The notes under the pieces are model-generated. The model saw nothing but the letters and a program-made list of their open reading frames with translations. It searched no databases and was not told the DNA's origin. The position numbers and the translations under genes were made by a program. From Clostridiales bacterium (GTDB taxonomy: Bacteria > Bacillota > Clostridia > Christensenellales > Aristaeellaceae), in contig SVGM01000001.1 of NCBI GenBank assembly GCA_015056365.1, positions 124,001 through 188,000 on the forward strand: DNA of 64,000 bases, read 5' to 3'. The first letter of the stretch is position 1; every line of letters starts with the position of its first letter. Below, piece by piece: positions 28,357-36,979 of the stretch.

Positions 28357-29511
28357 TCACCTGATCAGTTCGTCTGCCAGCTTGTCGATCTGGGCTCGGC
28401 TCTCTTCGTTAAGCGCCGCGACAATTCTCACCGTGGTTTCGGTAAAGGTCAAGTCTTTGCTCTCTGCCAAAAGACCTTTCATTACCTTAGCTGCCATGGG
28501 CGCCCAGGAACCGTTCTCCATCAGCCCGACGGTGCGTCCCCGGAAGCCGCGTTCCGTAAGGTGATGGATAAAGGTCTTCATGAACGGGAAAATGTCCCCG
28601 TTGTAGGTGGTGGTCGCCAGCACCACTTTGCCGTACCGGAAAGCGTCCTCCACTGCCTCGGCCATGTCGCAGCGCGCCAAATCATTCAGCACTACCTTAG
28701 CAGCCCCTTTTTCCTGAAGCTTCTGTGCCAGCAGCTCAGCCGCAGCCTTGGTATTGCCGTAGACGGAAGTGTATGCGATCACTACGCCTTCGCTTTCCAC
28801 GCCGTAGGAGGACCAGATGTCATACAGGCGCAGATACTCGCTCAGATCACCGGTCAGCACAGGGCCGTGCAGCGGGCAGATGGTCTCCACATCAAGATTG
28901 GCGACTTTCTTCAGAAGTGCCTGAACCTGTACACCGTATTTGCCCACAATACCGAAATAGTAGCGGCGTGCTTCGCAGGCCCACTCTTCCTCTACATCCA
29001 GCGCACCAAACTTGCCGAATCCGTCTGCGGTAAACAGCACCTTATCCAGCACATCGTAGGTAACGATCACTTCCGGCCAATGGACCATAGGCGCCGTCAG
29101 GAAGGCAAGAGTATGTCTGCCAAGGGATAGCTGATCGCCCTCCTTGACCACGATTCTCCGGTCAGCATACTCTTGACCGAAAAACGCATTCATCATCGTA
29201 AATGCCTTAGCGGAAGCCACGACCGTCGTCTCAGGGTAGGCATCCAAAAACGCAACGATACTGCCCGAATGATCCGGCTCCATATGCTGAACGATCAGAT
29301 AATCCGGCTTACGTGCCCCCAGTTCCTTGCTCAGGTTGGCAAGCCACTCCCCGGTAAAGCCCTTGTCCACACTGTCCATCACCGCGATCTTTTCATCGAT
29401 GATAACGTAGGAGTTATAGGCCATACCCGCAGGCACAACGTACTGTCCTTCAAAAAGATCAATCTGGTGGTCGTTTACGCCGATGTATCGAATATCGTCT
29501 CTGATGTACAT
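28357..29511 (-). CDS. fprA: Flavodiiron protein (FprA/ROO type, O2 or NO reductase)
   Basis: Detoxifies oxygen and/or nitric oxide in anaerobes. 384 residues: N-terminal metallo-beta-lactamase-like diiron domain with HMEPDHSG (His, Glu and Asp ligands, about residue 78-85), then HWPEV and CPLHGPV; C-terminal flavodoxin domain from about 250 with the FMN-binding loop YTSVYGNT and TTTYNGDIFP. No rubredoxin domain is fused. Start ATG at 29511 rather than 29517 because GGAG is 7 nt upstream of it. Single-gene unit; supports a strictly anaerobic lifestyle. Confidence 0.93.
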   Translation of the reverse strand: MYIRDDIRYIGVNDHQIDLFEGQYVVPAGMAYNSYVIIDEKIAVMDSVDKGFTGEWLANLSKELGARKPDYLIVQHMEPDHSGSIVAFLDAYPETTVVASAKAFTMMNAFFGQEYADRRIVVKEGDQLSLGRHTLAFLTAPMVHWPEVIVTYDVLDKVLFTADGFGKFGALDVEEEWACEARRYYFGIVGKYGVQVQALLKKVANLDVETICPLHGPVLTGDLSEYLRLYDIWSSYGVESEGVVIAYTSVYGNTKAAAELLAQKLQEKGAAKVVLNDLARCDMAEAVEDAFRYGKVVLATTTYNGDIFPFMKTFIHHLTERGFRGRTVGLMENGSWAPMAAKVMKGLLAESKDLTFTETTVRIVAALNEESRAQIDKLADELIR

Positions 29512-29563
29512 ACTCATGCTCCATTTCTTGCTAGATGCTGGGATTCATATTCCAGTCTTCTTT

Positions 29564-29569
29564 ATTATA
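29564..29569 (-). promoter_or_regulatory. -10 element of the flavodiiron gene promoter
   Basis: TATAAT on the minus strand about 50 bp before the start codon. No good -35 at 16-18 nt, so it may depend on an activator. Confidence 0.4.
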
Positions 29570-29668
29570 CCGTTCTTTTCCCAAGATGAAACACAAAAAT
29601 CTCATTTTGAAATATAATTCTTTTCCATTTTGCAAAGTTCATCCGTCGATCGCAACGAAATGAGCAGC

Positions 29669-29705
29669 AAAAAATCCAAGGCACTTCTTCGCCTTGGATT
29701 TTTTG
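29669..29705. terminator. Terminator after the TRAP permease gene
   Basis: Perfect 10-bp stem AATCCAAGGC/GCCTTGGATT (29673-29682, 29691-29700) with A-run and T-run flanks. Confidence 0.88.
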
Positions 29706-29720
29706 TCTTTTCGATTGCGC

Positions 29721-31892
29721 TTACAGTTCCACAGAAGCGTTTTTCTTGAAGAGTTTGCCGATCATCACGAAGGACTCGGTCAACACGGTAACCAGCTTCT
29801 TGCCAAAGCTCATGCCGGTATACAGATCATGAGAGGGTTCCAGCCGACCGCCGAACTTCTTGTTCTCCAGCGCCTGCCACAGGATGGGGATCAGAATGAT
29901 CACGATACCGATGATATCAGTAATCATGCTGGGCTCAATCAGCAGCAGACCGCCAGCCAGGAACAGCAGGCGCTGCAGCAGATGGGCATGGCGGGTGTAG
30001 TATCCTTCCAAAGCAGCAGCGATGCCCAGCATGCCGAAGATGGAGGTAATGCCGATCTGCAGAATGTCATACCACTGGGCGCCAATGAAAAGCATCTTGT
30101 TGTTGAAAACAAAGATGTACGGCACAATGAACGCAGCGATTGCCAGTTTGACGGCGTTGAGCGCCGTCTTGAACGGATCGCTCTTGGCGATCGCGGAACC
30201 AGCCATAGCAGCCAGCGCAACCGGCGGGGTGATGTCGGCGATGATGCCGAAGTAGAACACGAACAGGTGCGCAGCCAAAATATCGCAGCCCACAACCTTC
30301 ATAACGGTACCCGCCATGATGGTAGAGGTAATCAGATAGTTGGCGGTGGTAGGCACGCCCATGCCCAGAATGATGGAAGCCATCATCGTGAAGATCAGGG
30401 TCAGGTACTGGTTGCCACCGGCCAGCGCGGTCAGGCTATTGCCCAGCGTCAAACCAATACCGGTGAGGGTGATCATACCCACGATGATACCCGCCATACC
30501 GCAGGCAACGGCAACGCCCAGCACGCTGCGGGCGCCCTTGTCCAGGGATGCCACGATATCAACGCCGGTCTGCAGAGCCGTTTCGCCAGCGATCTTGGCG
30601 GCGCTGATCTTTTCTTGGCGTTCGCGGCGGGCTTCCACCGCACCAGTAATACCGATGATCAGGTGGCGAATAATATCGCAAATCACGCAGGAAGCAATGC
30701 CCACCAGCGCGGCGAAGATGGGCGTATAGCCCATGGACAGGAACACAACGATAACGATCAGCGGCAGGATCAGATAGCCACTGCGCTTAATCAGGGGGAT
30801 GAAGGGAGGCATATCCTTCTTATCCATGCCGACCAGACCATACTTGCGGGCTTCGAACTCAATGATGATATAAATACCCACAAAATACAAAAGGGCAGGA
30901 ATCAATGCAGCCTTAACCACGTCCATGTAAGGAACGCCAACGGATTCAGCCATCAGGAAGGCGGCAGCGCCCATAACAGGGGGCATGATCTGGCCGCCGG
31001 TAGAGGCAGTGGCCTCAACCGCAGCAGCAAACTCCTTGCGATAGCCCAGACGCTTCATCATGGGGATGGTGAAGGAACCGGAGCCAACCGTATTGGCAAC
31101 GGAGCTGCCGGATACGGTGCCTTCCAGCGCGCTGGCCAAAACGGCCACCTTGGCCGGACCGCCGCGCTTGTGACCGGCGATGGCGTTGGCAAAGTCGATA
31201 AAGAAGTTGCCCACTTCGGTACGCTCCAGGAATGCGCCGAAGAGAACGAACAGGTAAATAAACGTTGCGGATGCACCCAGAGGCGTACCCATAATACCCT
31301 CGGTGGTGAACACCAGCTGGGTAATAATACGCTTTACCTTGAAGCCGCGGTGCTGCAGACCGCCGGGCATATACCGACCGAAATAGGCGTACAGGATGAA
31401 CACACCGGCCACTACCATAATGGGCAGACCCACCACGCGGCGGCAGCATTCAAACAGCAGCACGATCAGAATACCGCCCACCCACAGGTCAAGCAGGGTA
31501 TTCTTGTTGATACGGTTTGCCAGTTCCACATGCTGCAAAGAAATATACAGACACACGCCCATCGCCAATGCCGAAAGAAGAATATCATAAACCGGCAGCA
31601 CGTCGCGGCGTGCTTTCTTGCTGATGGGATAAATGAGAAAAACCAGCATCATAACAAAGCCCAGATGCAAGGGGCGGAGCTGCGTTGCAGCAATACGGCC
31701 AGTAAAGGCACTATACAACTGAACAACGGAAAACAGCAGGCACAGCGCAAAGATGATCCATTTGGCAGGACCAGTCAGATGGCGCGTGACCGATTCACGG
31801 TCGTACTTTTCCATGATCGCCTGAACTTCATCCTGAATCTGTACATCATTCACGATGGGTTCTGCGTTCGTGGTTTTCTTGACTTCACTCAA
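29721..31892 (-). CDS. TAXI-type TRAP transporter permease, fused small and large subunits
   Basis: 723 residues: the 4-helix DctQ-like part and 12-helix DctM-like part in one chain, as in the '4TM/12TM fusion' TRAP family. Many hydrophobic helices, with conserved GxxGMGVPTTANYLI and the GSGSFTIPMMKRLGYRKEFAAAVEA motif of the large subunit. Start: TTG at 31892, 7 nt after GAGGAGGT; in-frame ATGs occur only upstream without a ribosome site. Imports an organic anion (C4-dicarboxylate- or glutamate-like) with an ion gradient; the ligand is unknown. Downstream of its binding protein, separated by a strong hairpin. Confidence 0.92.
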   Translation of the reverse strand: MSEVKKTTNAEPIVNDVQIQDEVQAIMEKYDRESVTRHLTGPAKWIIFALCLLFSVVQLYSAFTGRIAATQLRPLHLGFVMMLVFLIYPISKKARRDVLPVYDILLSALAMGVCLYISLQHVELANRINKNTLLDLWVGGILIVLLFECCRRVVGLPIMVVAGVFILYAYFGRYMPGGLQHRGFKVKRIITQLVFTTEGIMGTPLGASATFIYLFVLFGAFLERTEVGNFFIDFANAIAGHKRGGPAKVAVLASALEGTVSGSSVANTVGSGSFTIPMMKRLGYRKEFAAAVEATASTGGQIMPPVMGAAAFLMAESVGVPYMDVVKAALIPALLYFVGIYIIIEFEARKYGLVGMDKKDMPPFIPLIKRSGYLILPLIVIVVFLSMGYTPIFAALVGIASCVICDIIRHLIIGITGAVEARRERQEKISAAKIAGETALQTGVDIVASLDKGARSVLGVAVACGMAGIIVGMITLTGIGLTLGNSLTALAGGNQYLTLIFTMMASIILGMGVPTTANYLITSTIMAGTVMKVVGCDILAAHLFVFYFGIIADITPPVALAAMAGSAIAKSDPFKTALNAVKLAIAAFIVPYIFVFNNKMLFIGAQWYDILQIGITSIFGMLGIAAALEGYYTRHAHLLQRLLFLAGGLLLIEPSMITDIIGIVIILIPILWQALENKKFGGRLEPSHDLYTGMSFGKKLVTVLTESFVMIGKLFKKNASVEL

Positions 31893-31997
31893 AACGGGTA
31901 CCTCCTCTGTCGGTTTTCGTCTGCGGCGCACAGGTGCGCAGCGCTGCGGGAAACAATCGCCAGCAGGCAAAAGCGGACAACGGTTTCTTCACAAAAT

Positions 31998-32020
31998 GAG
32001 GCGGCGCATAGCGCCGCCTC
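31998..32020 (-). terminator. Intercistronic hairpin between TRAP binding protein and permease
   Basis: Perfect 10-bp GC stem GAGGCGGCGC/GCGCCGCCTC with a 3-nt loop, followed on the minus strand by ATTTTG. Likely a partial terminator or 3'-end stabiliser giving more binding-protein than permease mRNA. The rest of the 183-bp gap holds no gene. Confidence 0.75.
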
Positions 32021-32075
32021 AACAAAAGCCGGGCAAAGCTCTCAAGGCGCTCCTTTCGGCTTTGATTTGCTACGC

Positions 32076-33047
32076 TTACTGGGCAATGATGTTGCCTTCA
32101 GCGTCCATCAGACCGATCTCGGTGTAATAGCGGGCAGCACCGGGATGGATGGGCAGATCGCCAACGCCGACGAAAGCGGTGTCCTTGGTGATCTCGGCAG
32201 CCTTGGCATGGGTCAGGATGCCTTCCTGCTCATACATCGCCTTGGTCATCTGGTACACAAGCTCTTCATCCAGCTCGTTGGAGCAAACCAGCAGAGCAGT
32301 GATGGCGATGCAGTTGGCGTCTTCGCTGAGGCCGTAGGTGTCGGCGGGCAGCTTCAGGTTGGCATAGGTGGGATGAGCGGTGGTCAGAGCGGCCACTTCT
32401 TCATCGGACAGGGAGATGAGGCGCACGCCCACGGTGCTGCTCAGTTCGGTAACAGCAGCATTCGGGATGCCGGCGCAAACAAAGGCAGCGTCGATCTGCT
32501 TGTTCTTCAGGCCGTCAGCGCTCTCGGAGAAGCTCAGGTACTGGGCGTCGATATCGTCCAGGGTCAGGCCAGCAGCCTCCAGCACGTGCAGGGCATTGGT
32601 GTACACACCAGAACCGGCAGCGCCGATGGAAATGCTCTTGCCCTTGAAGTCAGCGATGCAGGTGATATCGGAATCCTCGCGGACAACGATCTGCACATAC
32701 TCGGCATACAGGGAGGAGACCACGGAGAAGCTGGTGATCTGTTCGCCTTCGAAGGAATCGGTGCCGGTGTAGGCAAAGTAGGAAACGTCGTTCTGAACGG
32801 TGCCCAGTTCAGCTTCGCCGCCATCGATGAGGCGCAGGTTGTCAGCGGAGCCGCCGGTGGCCTGAGCAGAAGCGCTCACATCAGGGATAACGGTCTGGAA
32901 CAGATTGGCCAGGTCGCCGCCCAGGGGATAGTAGGTGCCGCTGGTGCCGCCGGTGGCGATGGACAGGAAGGTAGCCGCGCTGGCAGAGGCCATCATGGTC
33001 ACCAGGAGAATCGCAGCCAGGAGCATGGAAAGAATGCGCTTTTTCAT
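32076..33047 (-). CDS. TAXI-family TRAP transporter solute-binding protein
   Basis: Extracytoplasmic ligand-binding subunit. 323 residues: Sec signal peptide (MKKRILSMLLAAILLVTMMASASA, cleavage after ASA), then TAXI hallmarks LSIATGGTSGTYYPLGG, SAQATGGSADNLRLI, and SIGAAGSGVYTNALHVL. Start ATG at 33047 follows GGAGG by 7 nt. First gene of the TRAP operon. Confidence 0.95.
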   Translation of the reverse strand: MKKRILSMLLAAILLVTMMASASAATFLSIATGGTSGTYYPLGGDLANLFQTVIPDVSASAQATGGSADNLRLIDGGEAELGTVQNDVSYFAYTGTDSFEGEQITSFSVVSSLYAEYVQIVVREDSDITCIADFKGKSISIGAAGSGVYTNALHVLEAAGLTLDDIDAQYLSFSESADGLKNKQIDAAFVCAGIPNAAVTELSSTVGVRLISLSDEEVAALTTAHPTYANLKLPADTYGLSEDANCIAITALLVCSNELDEELVYQMTKAMYEQEGILTHAKAAEITKDTAFVGVGDLPIHPGAARYYTEIGLMDAEGNIIAQ

Positions 33048-33089
33048 GTGTTTTCCTCCATTTCGGATAGTCGTTTATAAGATGGATGT

Positions 33090-33095
33090 ATTATA
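33090..33095 (-). promoter_or_regulatory. Extended -10 promoter of the TRAP operon
   Basis: Minus-strand TGCTATAAT; the -35 region is weak, so the TGn extension probably compensates. Confidence 0.5.
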
Positions 33096-33195
33096 GCATC
33101 ATCTTGTCTGATTTGGGAGCAAAAAACAACTTTAATACATCCAAATGAAACCAGCAGTATTTTCCTGATAAAAGACGTGGCGAAAAAGAAGGAAA

Positions 33196-33224
33196 TTGTG
33201 GTTATTATCGCGTATTTTAATAAT
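33196..33224 (+). promoter_or_regulatory. Possible promoter of the PiT operon
   Basis: TTGTGG (33196-33201), 17-nt spacer, AATAAT (33219-33224). A short CCGGC/GCCGG hairpin follows near 33238-33251. Confidence 0.35.
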
Positions 33225-33278
33225 GTCTATGCATTTTTCCGGCTGAGCCGGAGAACAAGAACGGAGGACTGTTATCGG

Positions 33279-34328
33279 ATGGATCTTTCGCTGGCATATT
33301 TCTGGGGTCAGATGAGCCAGAACCCACTCCTGACCGTTGCAGTGGTACTGACGCTGGGCGTCATTCTCGTCAACGGCTGGACCGACGCCCCTAACGCAAT
33401 CGCCACCTGTGTAACAACCCGCTGCATGTCTGCAGGCGCAGCTATTTTCATGGCTGCGGTGTTCAACTTCCTGGGTGTATTCTTGATGAGTATGCTCAAT
33501 GCCACCGTTGCGGAGACCATCACCAAAATGGTGGACTTTGGCAGCGACTCCCATGAAGCCATCGTTGCGCTGAGCGCTGCGCTGTTTGCCATCGTGGTAT
33601 GGGCGACGCTGGCCTGGTACTTCGGCATTCCCACCAGCGAAAGCCATGCGCTGATCGCCGGCCTTACCGGCGGCGCCATCGCGCTGCACGGCGGCTTTGG
33701 CGGCGTCAATGGCGCCGAATGGGTCAAGGTTCTGTATGGTCTGGTCATTTCCGTGGTCATGGGCTTTGGCCTGGGCTGGCTGGTTTGTAAGCTGGTAGTC
33801 ATCCTGTTCCGCAAGGTACATCGGCAGAAGACCGAAAAAGTTTTCAAAGGCGCGCAGATCGCTGGTGCGGCCGCTATGAGCTTCATGCACGGCGCACAGG
33901 ACGGCCAGAAGTTCATGGGCGTTATTCTGCTAAGCCTGTTCCTGATCAATGGGCAGGAGCCGGTTCCCGTACAGATGCCTATGTGGTTGATGCTGCTGTG
34001 CTCCGTCGTGATGGGTGTCGGTACGTCTATCGGCGGCAAGAAAATCATCAAGTCCGTGGGTATGGACATGGTAAAACTGGAAAAGTATCAGGGTTTCTCC
34101 GCGGACATCGCTGCCTCCATTGCCCTCTTCTTCTCCTCTACCTTCGGTATCCCCGTCTCCACCACCCACGCGAAAACCACCGCGATCATGGGCGTTGGCG
34201 CAGTGAAGCGTCTCTCCGCCATCAACTTCGGCGTAGTGAAGGAAATGGGCCTGACCTGGCTGCTCACCTTCCCCGGCTGCGGTCTGATCGGCTTTTTGAT
34301 GACCAAATTGTTTATGTACCTGTTCTGA
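33279..34328 (+). CDS. pit: Inorganic phosphate transporter, PiT family
   Basis: 349-residue membrane protein with about ten helices and the duplicated PiT signatures GWTDAPNAIATCVTT (about residues 28-42) and FSSTFGIPVSTTHAKT (about 285-300), plus GIPTSESHALIAGLTGG. Imports phosphate with H+ or Na+. ATG at 33279 is preceded by GGAGG at an 11-nt spacing; an upstream in-frame ATG would add a charged extension without a site. First gene of a unit with DUF47. Confidence 0.93.
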   Translation: MDLSLAYFWGQMSQNPLLTVAVVLTLGVILVNGWTDAPNAIATCVTTRCMSAGAAIFMAAVFNFLGVFLMSMLNATVAETITKMVDFGSDSHEAIVALSAALFAIVVWATLAWYFGIPTSESHALIAGLTGGAIALHGGFGGVNGAEWVKVLYGLVISVVMGFGLGWLVCKLVVILFRKVHRQKTEKVFKGAQIAGAAAMSFMHGAQDGQKFMGVILLSLFLINGQEPVPVQMPMWLMLLCSVVMGVGTSIGGKKIIKSVGMDMVKLEKYQGFSADIAASIALFFSSTFGIPVSTTHAKTTAIMGVGAVKRLSAINFGVVKEMGLTWLLTFPGCGLIGFLMTKLFMYLF

Positions 34329-34365
34329 TCTCACCTGAACAAGCATACGAAAGGAATTGTAAATC

Positions 34366-34989
34366 ATGGCGAACAAAGCAGATCGTTTCTATTTTGAAAA
34401 CTTTATCGAAGCAGCAGACTGCGCCTGCAAGGGTGCCAACTATCTGGTGGAGTGTCTCTCCGACTACAACCCTGAGAAGATTCGCGAAATGCTGGATACC
34501 ATGCACGCCTTTGAACACGAGGGCGACGGCAAGAAGCACGAAATGTCCGCGGCGCTGGCCCGTGCCTTTGTAACCCCCATTGACCGTGAAGACCTGGCCG
34601 ACATCAGCCAGAACATCGACGAAGTGTCCGACTGCCTGGAGGAAGTGCTTCAGCGCTTCTATGTGGATCAGATCCAGACCATCCCTGAAGAAGCCGTTAT
34701 CTTTGCCAAAAAGCTGGTAGACAGCTGCGAACTGATGAAGAAAATGCTTGCTGAATTCGTTAACTTTAAGAAGCCCGCCAAGCTGCACGATATGATCGTG
34801 GAAATGAACCATGTGGAAGAAGAATGCGACCGTCTCTATCTGGAGGCCACTCTCAACGTCCGCAGCCAGTTCACTGATGCGCTGGATGTTATCGCCTGGC
34901 GCGAGATCTACGACCGCATGGAGCGCTGCTCCGATGCTTGTGAGCATGTGGGCGACTGCGTTGAAACTGTGGTGATGAAAAACACCTGA
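34366..34989 (+). CDS. DUF47 family protein (PhoU-like PiT partner)
   Basis: 207-residue, entirely helical, charged cytoplasmic protein. DUF47/PhoU-like features: FENFIEAADCACKGANYL, regularly spaced acidic EHEGD and FVTPIDREDLADIS motifs, and DRMERCSDACEHVGDCVE at the end, positions that bind metal clusters in PhoU-like folds. Genes of this family typically follow pit and are thought to regulate it. RBS AAAGGAA precedes the ATG. Confidence 0.92.
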   Translation: MANKADRFYFENFIEAADCACKGANYLVECLSDYNPEKIREMLDTMHAFEHEGDGKKHEMSAALARAFVTPIDREDLADISQNIDEVSDCLEEVLQRFYVDQIQTIPEEAVIFAKKLVDSCELMKKMLAEFVNFKKPAKLHDMIVEMNHVEEECDRLYLEATLNVRSQFTDALDVIAWREIYDRMERCSDACEHVGDCVETVVMKNT

Positions 34990-35011
34990 TGACGAAAGGA
35001 TCGAAGAGATT

Positions 35012-35560
35012 ATGAAACGTTTGCTGTCTGTACTCGTTACGGTGATGCTGCTTTGCGTTTGTGTGGCTGCCGCCTTTGCCGAAGAAACCGTCACGGCTTC
35101 CGCTGTGGAACCCAAAGCCAAGGGACTGCGCATCAGCGAAGTGATGGCCTCCAATTCCGACACGCTGGAAGATGCCTTCGGCAACACTGCCGACTGGATC
35201 GAACTGCACAACACCACCGATCAGCCCATTGACCTGACCGGTATGTACCTGAGCGACACCAAAAAGGATCTGGAACGCTACCAGTTCCCTGACGGCCTGA
35301 TCATCGAGCCAGACGGCTATCTGATCATTTTTGCTTCCGGCCTGAAGAAGGACGTGGCGGATGAGCTGCACACCTCTTTCAAGCTCAGCGCTTCCGGCGA
35401 GTCCGTGTATCTGATGCAGGATGGTCTGGCCGTGGATATCGTCACCTTCACCCAGCAGCTGACTGATATTTCTTACGCACTGGGCGAAGATGGCACCTAC
35501 CAGTTTACCTCCACCCCCACTCCCGGCGAAGCGAACATCATCACTCCTGTGGAAGATTGA
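35012..35560 (+). CDS. Secreted lamin-tail-domain (LTD) protein
   Basis: 182 residues: Sec signal (MKRLLSVLVTVMLLCVCVAAAFA-E), then one lamin-tail beta-sandwich (about 38-175) with the family pattern LRISEVMASNSD, DWIELHNTTDQPIDLTGMYLSD, and TPGEAN near the end. LTDs occur in secreted nucleases, spore-coat-like CotH proteins and surface proteins. Here the domain is alone, with no catalytic partner or cell-wall anchor. It starts 22 bp after the DUF47 gene, so it appears co-transcribed with the phosphate transporter, an odd association. Confidence 0.85.
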   Translation: MKRLLSVLVTVMLLCVCVAAAFAEETVTASAVEPKAKGLRISEVMASNSDTLEDAFGNTADWIELHNTTDQPIDLTGMYLSDTKKDLERYQFPDGLIIEPDGYLIIFASGLKKDVADELHTSFKLSASGESVYLMQDGLAVDIVTFTQQLTDISYALGEDGTYQFTSTPTPGEANIITPVED

Positions 35561-35567
35561 TTCATCA

Positions 35568-35612
35568 AACCGGCGGCGCAGGTCATTTTTGATCAGCGCC
35601 GCCGGTTTTTTT
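35568..35612 (+). terminator. Terminator of the PiT-DUF47-LTD unit
   Basis: Perfect 12-bp stem AACCGGCGGCGC/GCGCCGCCGGTT followed by seven T residues. Confidence 0.92.
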
Positions 35613-35654
35613 GCGCAAAGAAAAACGCTCATGTTTTTCAGTTTTTGTATACAG

Positions 35655-35692
35655 AAACAGCCCATCACCTTCAGCAAAGCGATGGGCTGTTT
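35655..35692 (-). terminator. Terminator of the radical SAM gene
   Basis: AAACAGCCCATC/GATGGGCTGTTT 12-bp stem, 14 bp past the stop at 35706. Confidence 0.8.
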
Positions 35693-35705
35693 CCATGTCT
35701 TATTC

Positions 35706-36830
35706 TCAGAATAACATATCCCCCGGGCGATATCCCTTGGGCAATTCCTCCTCAGTGAGGAAGGAAAAACTGTCGTCGGAAAGGATGGGAAGGAAGGCTT
35801 CAAAGGGGATGCGGGAGAACTCGCAGCCGTAGTTGCTGCTGCCGAACCAGCCGCCCTCCTTGGCGCGCAGGTTCAGGTCACGGGCAAACTTGGTATGATT
35901 GGAACAATCATGGATTACCGGCGCCCACTTTTCCTCTGCGGCGATACGCATCAGTTTCAGCGTCAGTTCCCGGCTCCAGATGGGAGACAGATACCCCAGG
36001 CGGCACATATACATATTTTCGTCAATATAATTGCCAAGGTTGTTTTCATTCAGATGCAGTTCTGCGCAGTTCATAAAATCCAGCCCGGTTCCCAAAATGG
36101 CGTCCTTCTTTTCAAAGAACTGCTGATAAAACTCGGGGGTCATGGGCGTTTCAATGCCCACATTGGGAATGTACTTCTTGGCAAGCGCGATATGACGGAT
36201 GACAGAATCTGCGCAGTCGCTGGCGCCCAGATTGAACCGAAGCTCGTCCAGACCAGCCTCGCCAAGAGCGCGCAGGGACGCCTCCGTCACCAGCAGGCCA
36301 TTGGTATAGAGATGCTGATGAATCCCAGCCGCATGGAACTTGGCCACCACGCCGTAATACTTCTCGATCTCCATGAAGGGTTCCAGATAGACATAGGAAA
36401 TCCCTGTGGGTTTTTGATGGATGGACAGCAGCAGATCCAGATCCTTCTCATAGAACTTGGTGCCGCCGATCTCCCACAAGCCCTCACCGATGGGAGGAAT
36501 CTGATCCAGCTCGCCATAATTGTAGCAGAACTTGCACTGGATATTGCATTTATTGGTTTTGCGGATGGCACTCAGGCCCGTGCCCTGCAGGCAGGAACGG
36601 CACCCCCTGGGAAAGCGCTGGTCATCGCCCACATAGCGGGTACGGTTCTCCAGCGTTTTCAGGCCGGGGATCTCCTGCATCAGCTTTTCATTCCGCGCAT
36701 CCACGGCTTCTTCGATCTGCGCCAGCGTGGCATAAACGATCTCCATCTGCATGGGCAGAAGCTCTTCCTCCGGCGGCAACTGAGAAAAGAACTCAAACCA
36801 CATTAGCGCGTCTTTTTTGGCAATCTTCAT
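35706..36830 (-). CDS. Radical SAM protein of unknown function
   Basis: 374 residues. The [4Fe-4S] motif KCNIQCKFCYNYG (C-x3-C-x2-C, about residues 119-126) marks a radical SAM core, and a CxxC pair (GCRSCLQGTG) sits about 20 residues before it. Downstream blocks VYLEPFMEIEKYY, HLYTNGLLV and LRFNLGASDCADSV follow the usual TIM-barrel order. The C-terminus has CEFSRIPFEAFLPIL. Closest in style to pyruvate-formate-lyase-activase-like or peptide-modifying enzymes, but no precursor peptide or partner enzyme is adjacent, so no function is assigned. ATG at 36830 follows AGGAGG by 7 nt. Confidence 0.85.
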   Translation of the reverse strand: MKIAKKDALMWFEFFSQLPPEEELLPMQMEIVYATLAQIEEAVDARNEKLMQEIPGLKTLENRTRYVGDDQRFPRGCRSCLQGTGLSAIRKTNKCNIQCKFCYNYGELDQIPPIGEGLWEIGGTKFYEKDLDLLLSIHQKPTGISYVYLEPFMEIEKYYGVVAKFHAAGIHQHLYTNGLLVTEASLRALGEAGLDELRFNLGASDCADSVIRHIALAKKYIPNVGIETPMTPEFYQQFFEKKDAILGTGLDFMNCAELHLNENNLGNYIDENMYMCRLGYLSPIWSRELTLKLMRIAAEEKWAPVIHDCSNHTKFARDLNLRAKEGGWFGSSNYGCEFSRIPFEAFLPILSDDSFSFLTEEELPKGYRPGDMLF

Positions 36831-36884
36831 GGTATTTCCTCCTGTGAAAAAGCGGAAAAACCGCCATTGTTCATCCGAATCATT

Positions 36885-36913
36885 AGTATAGCATGTCAAA
36901 CGAGCCGGAACAA
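36885..36913 (-). promoter_or_regulatory. Promoter of the radical SAM gene
   Basis: Minus-strand TTGTTC (36908-36913), 17-nt spacer, TATACT (36885-36890). Confidence 0.6.
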
Positions 36914-36924
36914 GTCACGGTCGG

Positions 36925-36966
36925 ACAAAAAAGAACCCGGGAAGAAGCGTCTTCTCAGGTTCTAAA
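36925..36966 (-). terminator. Terminator after the aldose epimerase gene
   Basis: AGAACC ... GGTTCT outer stem with an inner GAAG/CTTC stem, followed on the minus strand by TTTTTT. Confidence 0.8.
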
Positions 36967-36979
36967 AGATCCAAAACGA

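Noticed and set aside
29694..33080. A 1128-codon plus-strand frame across the TRAP operon
   Set aside because: Same antisense shadow effect; low-complexity His/Gln-rich translation and no start signal.
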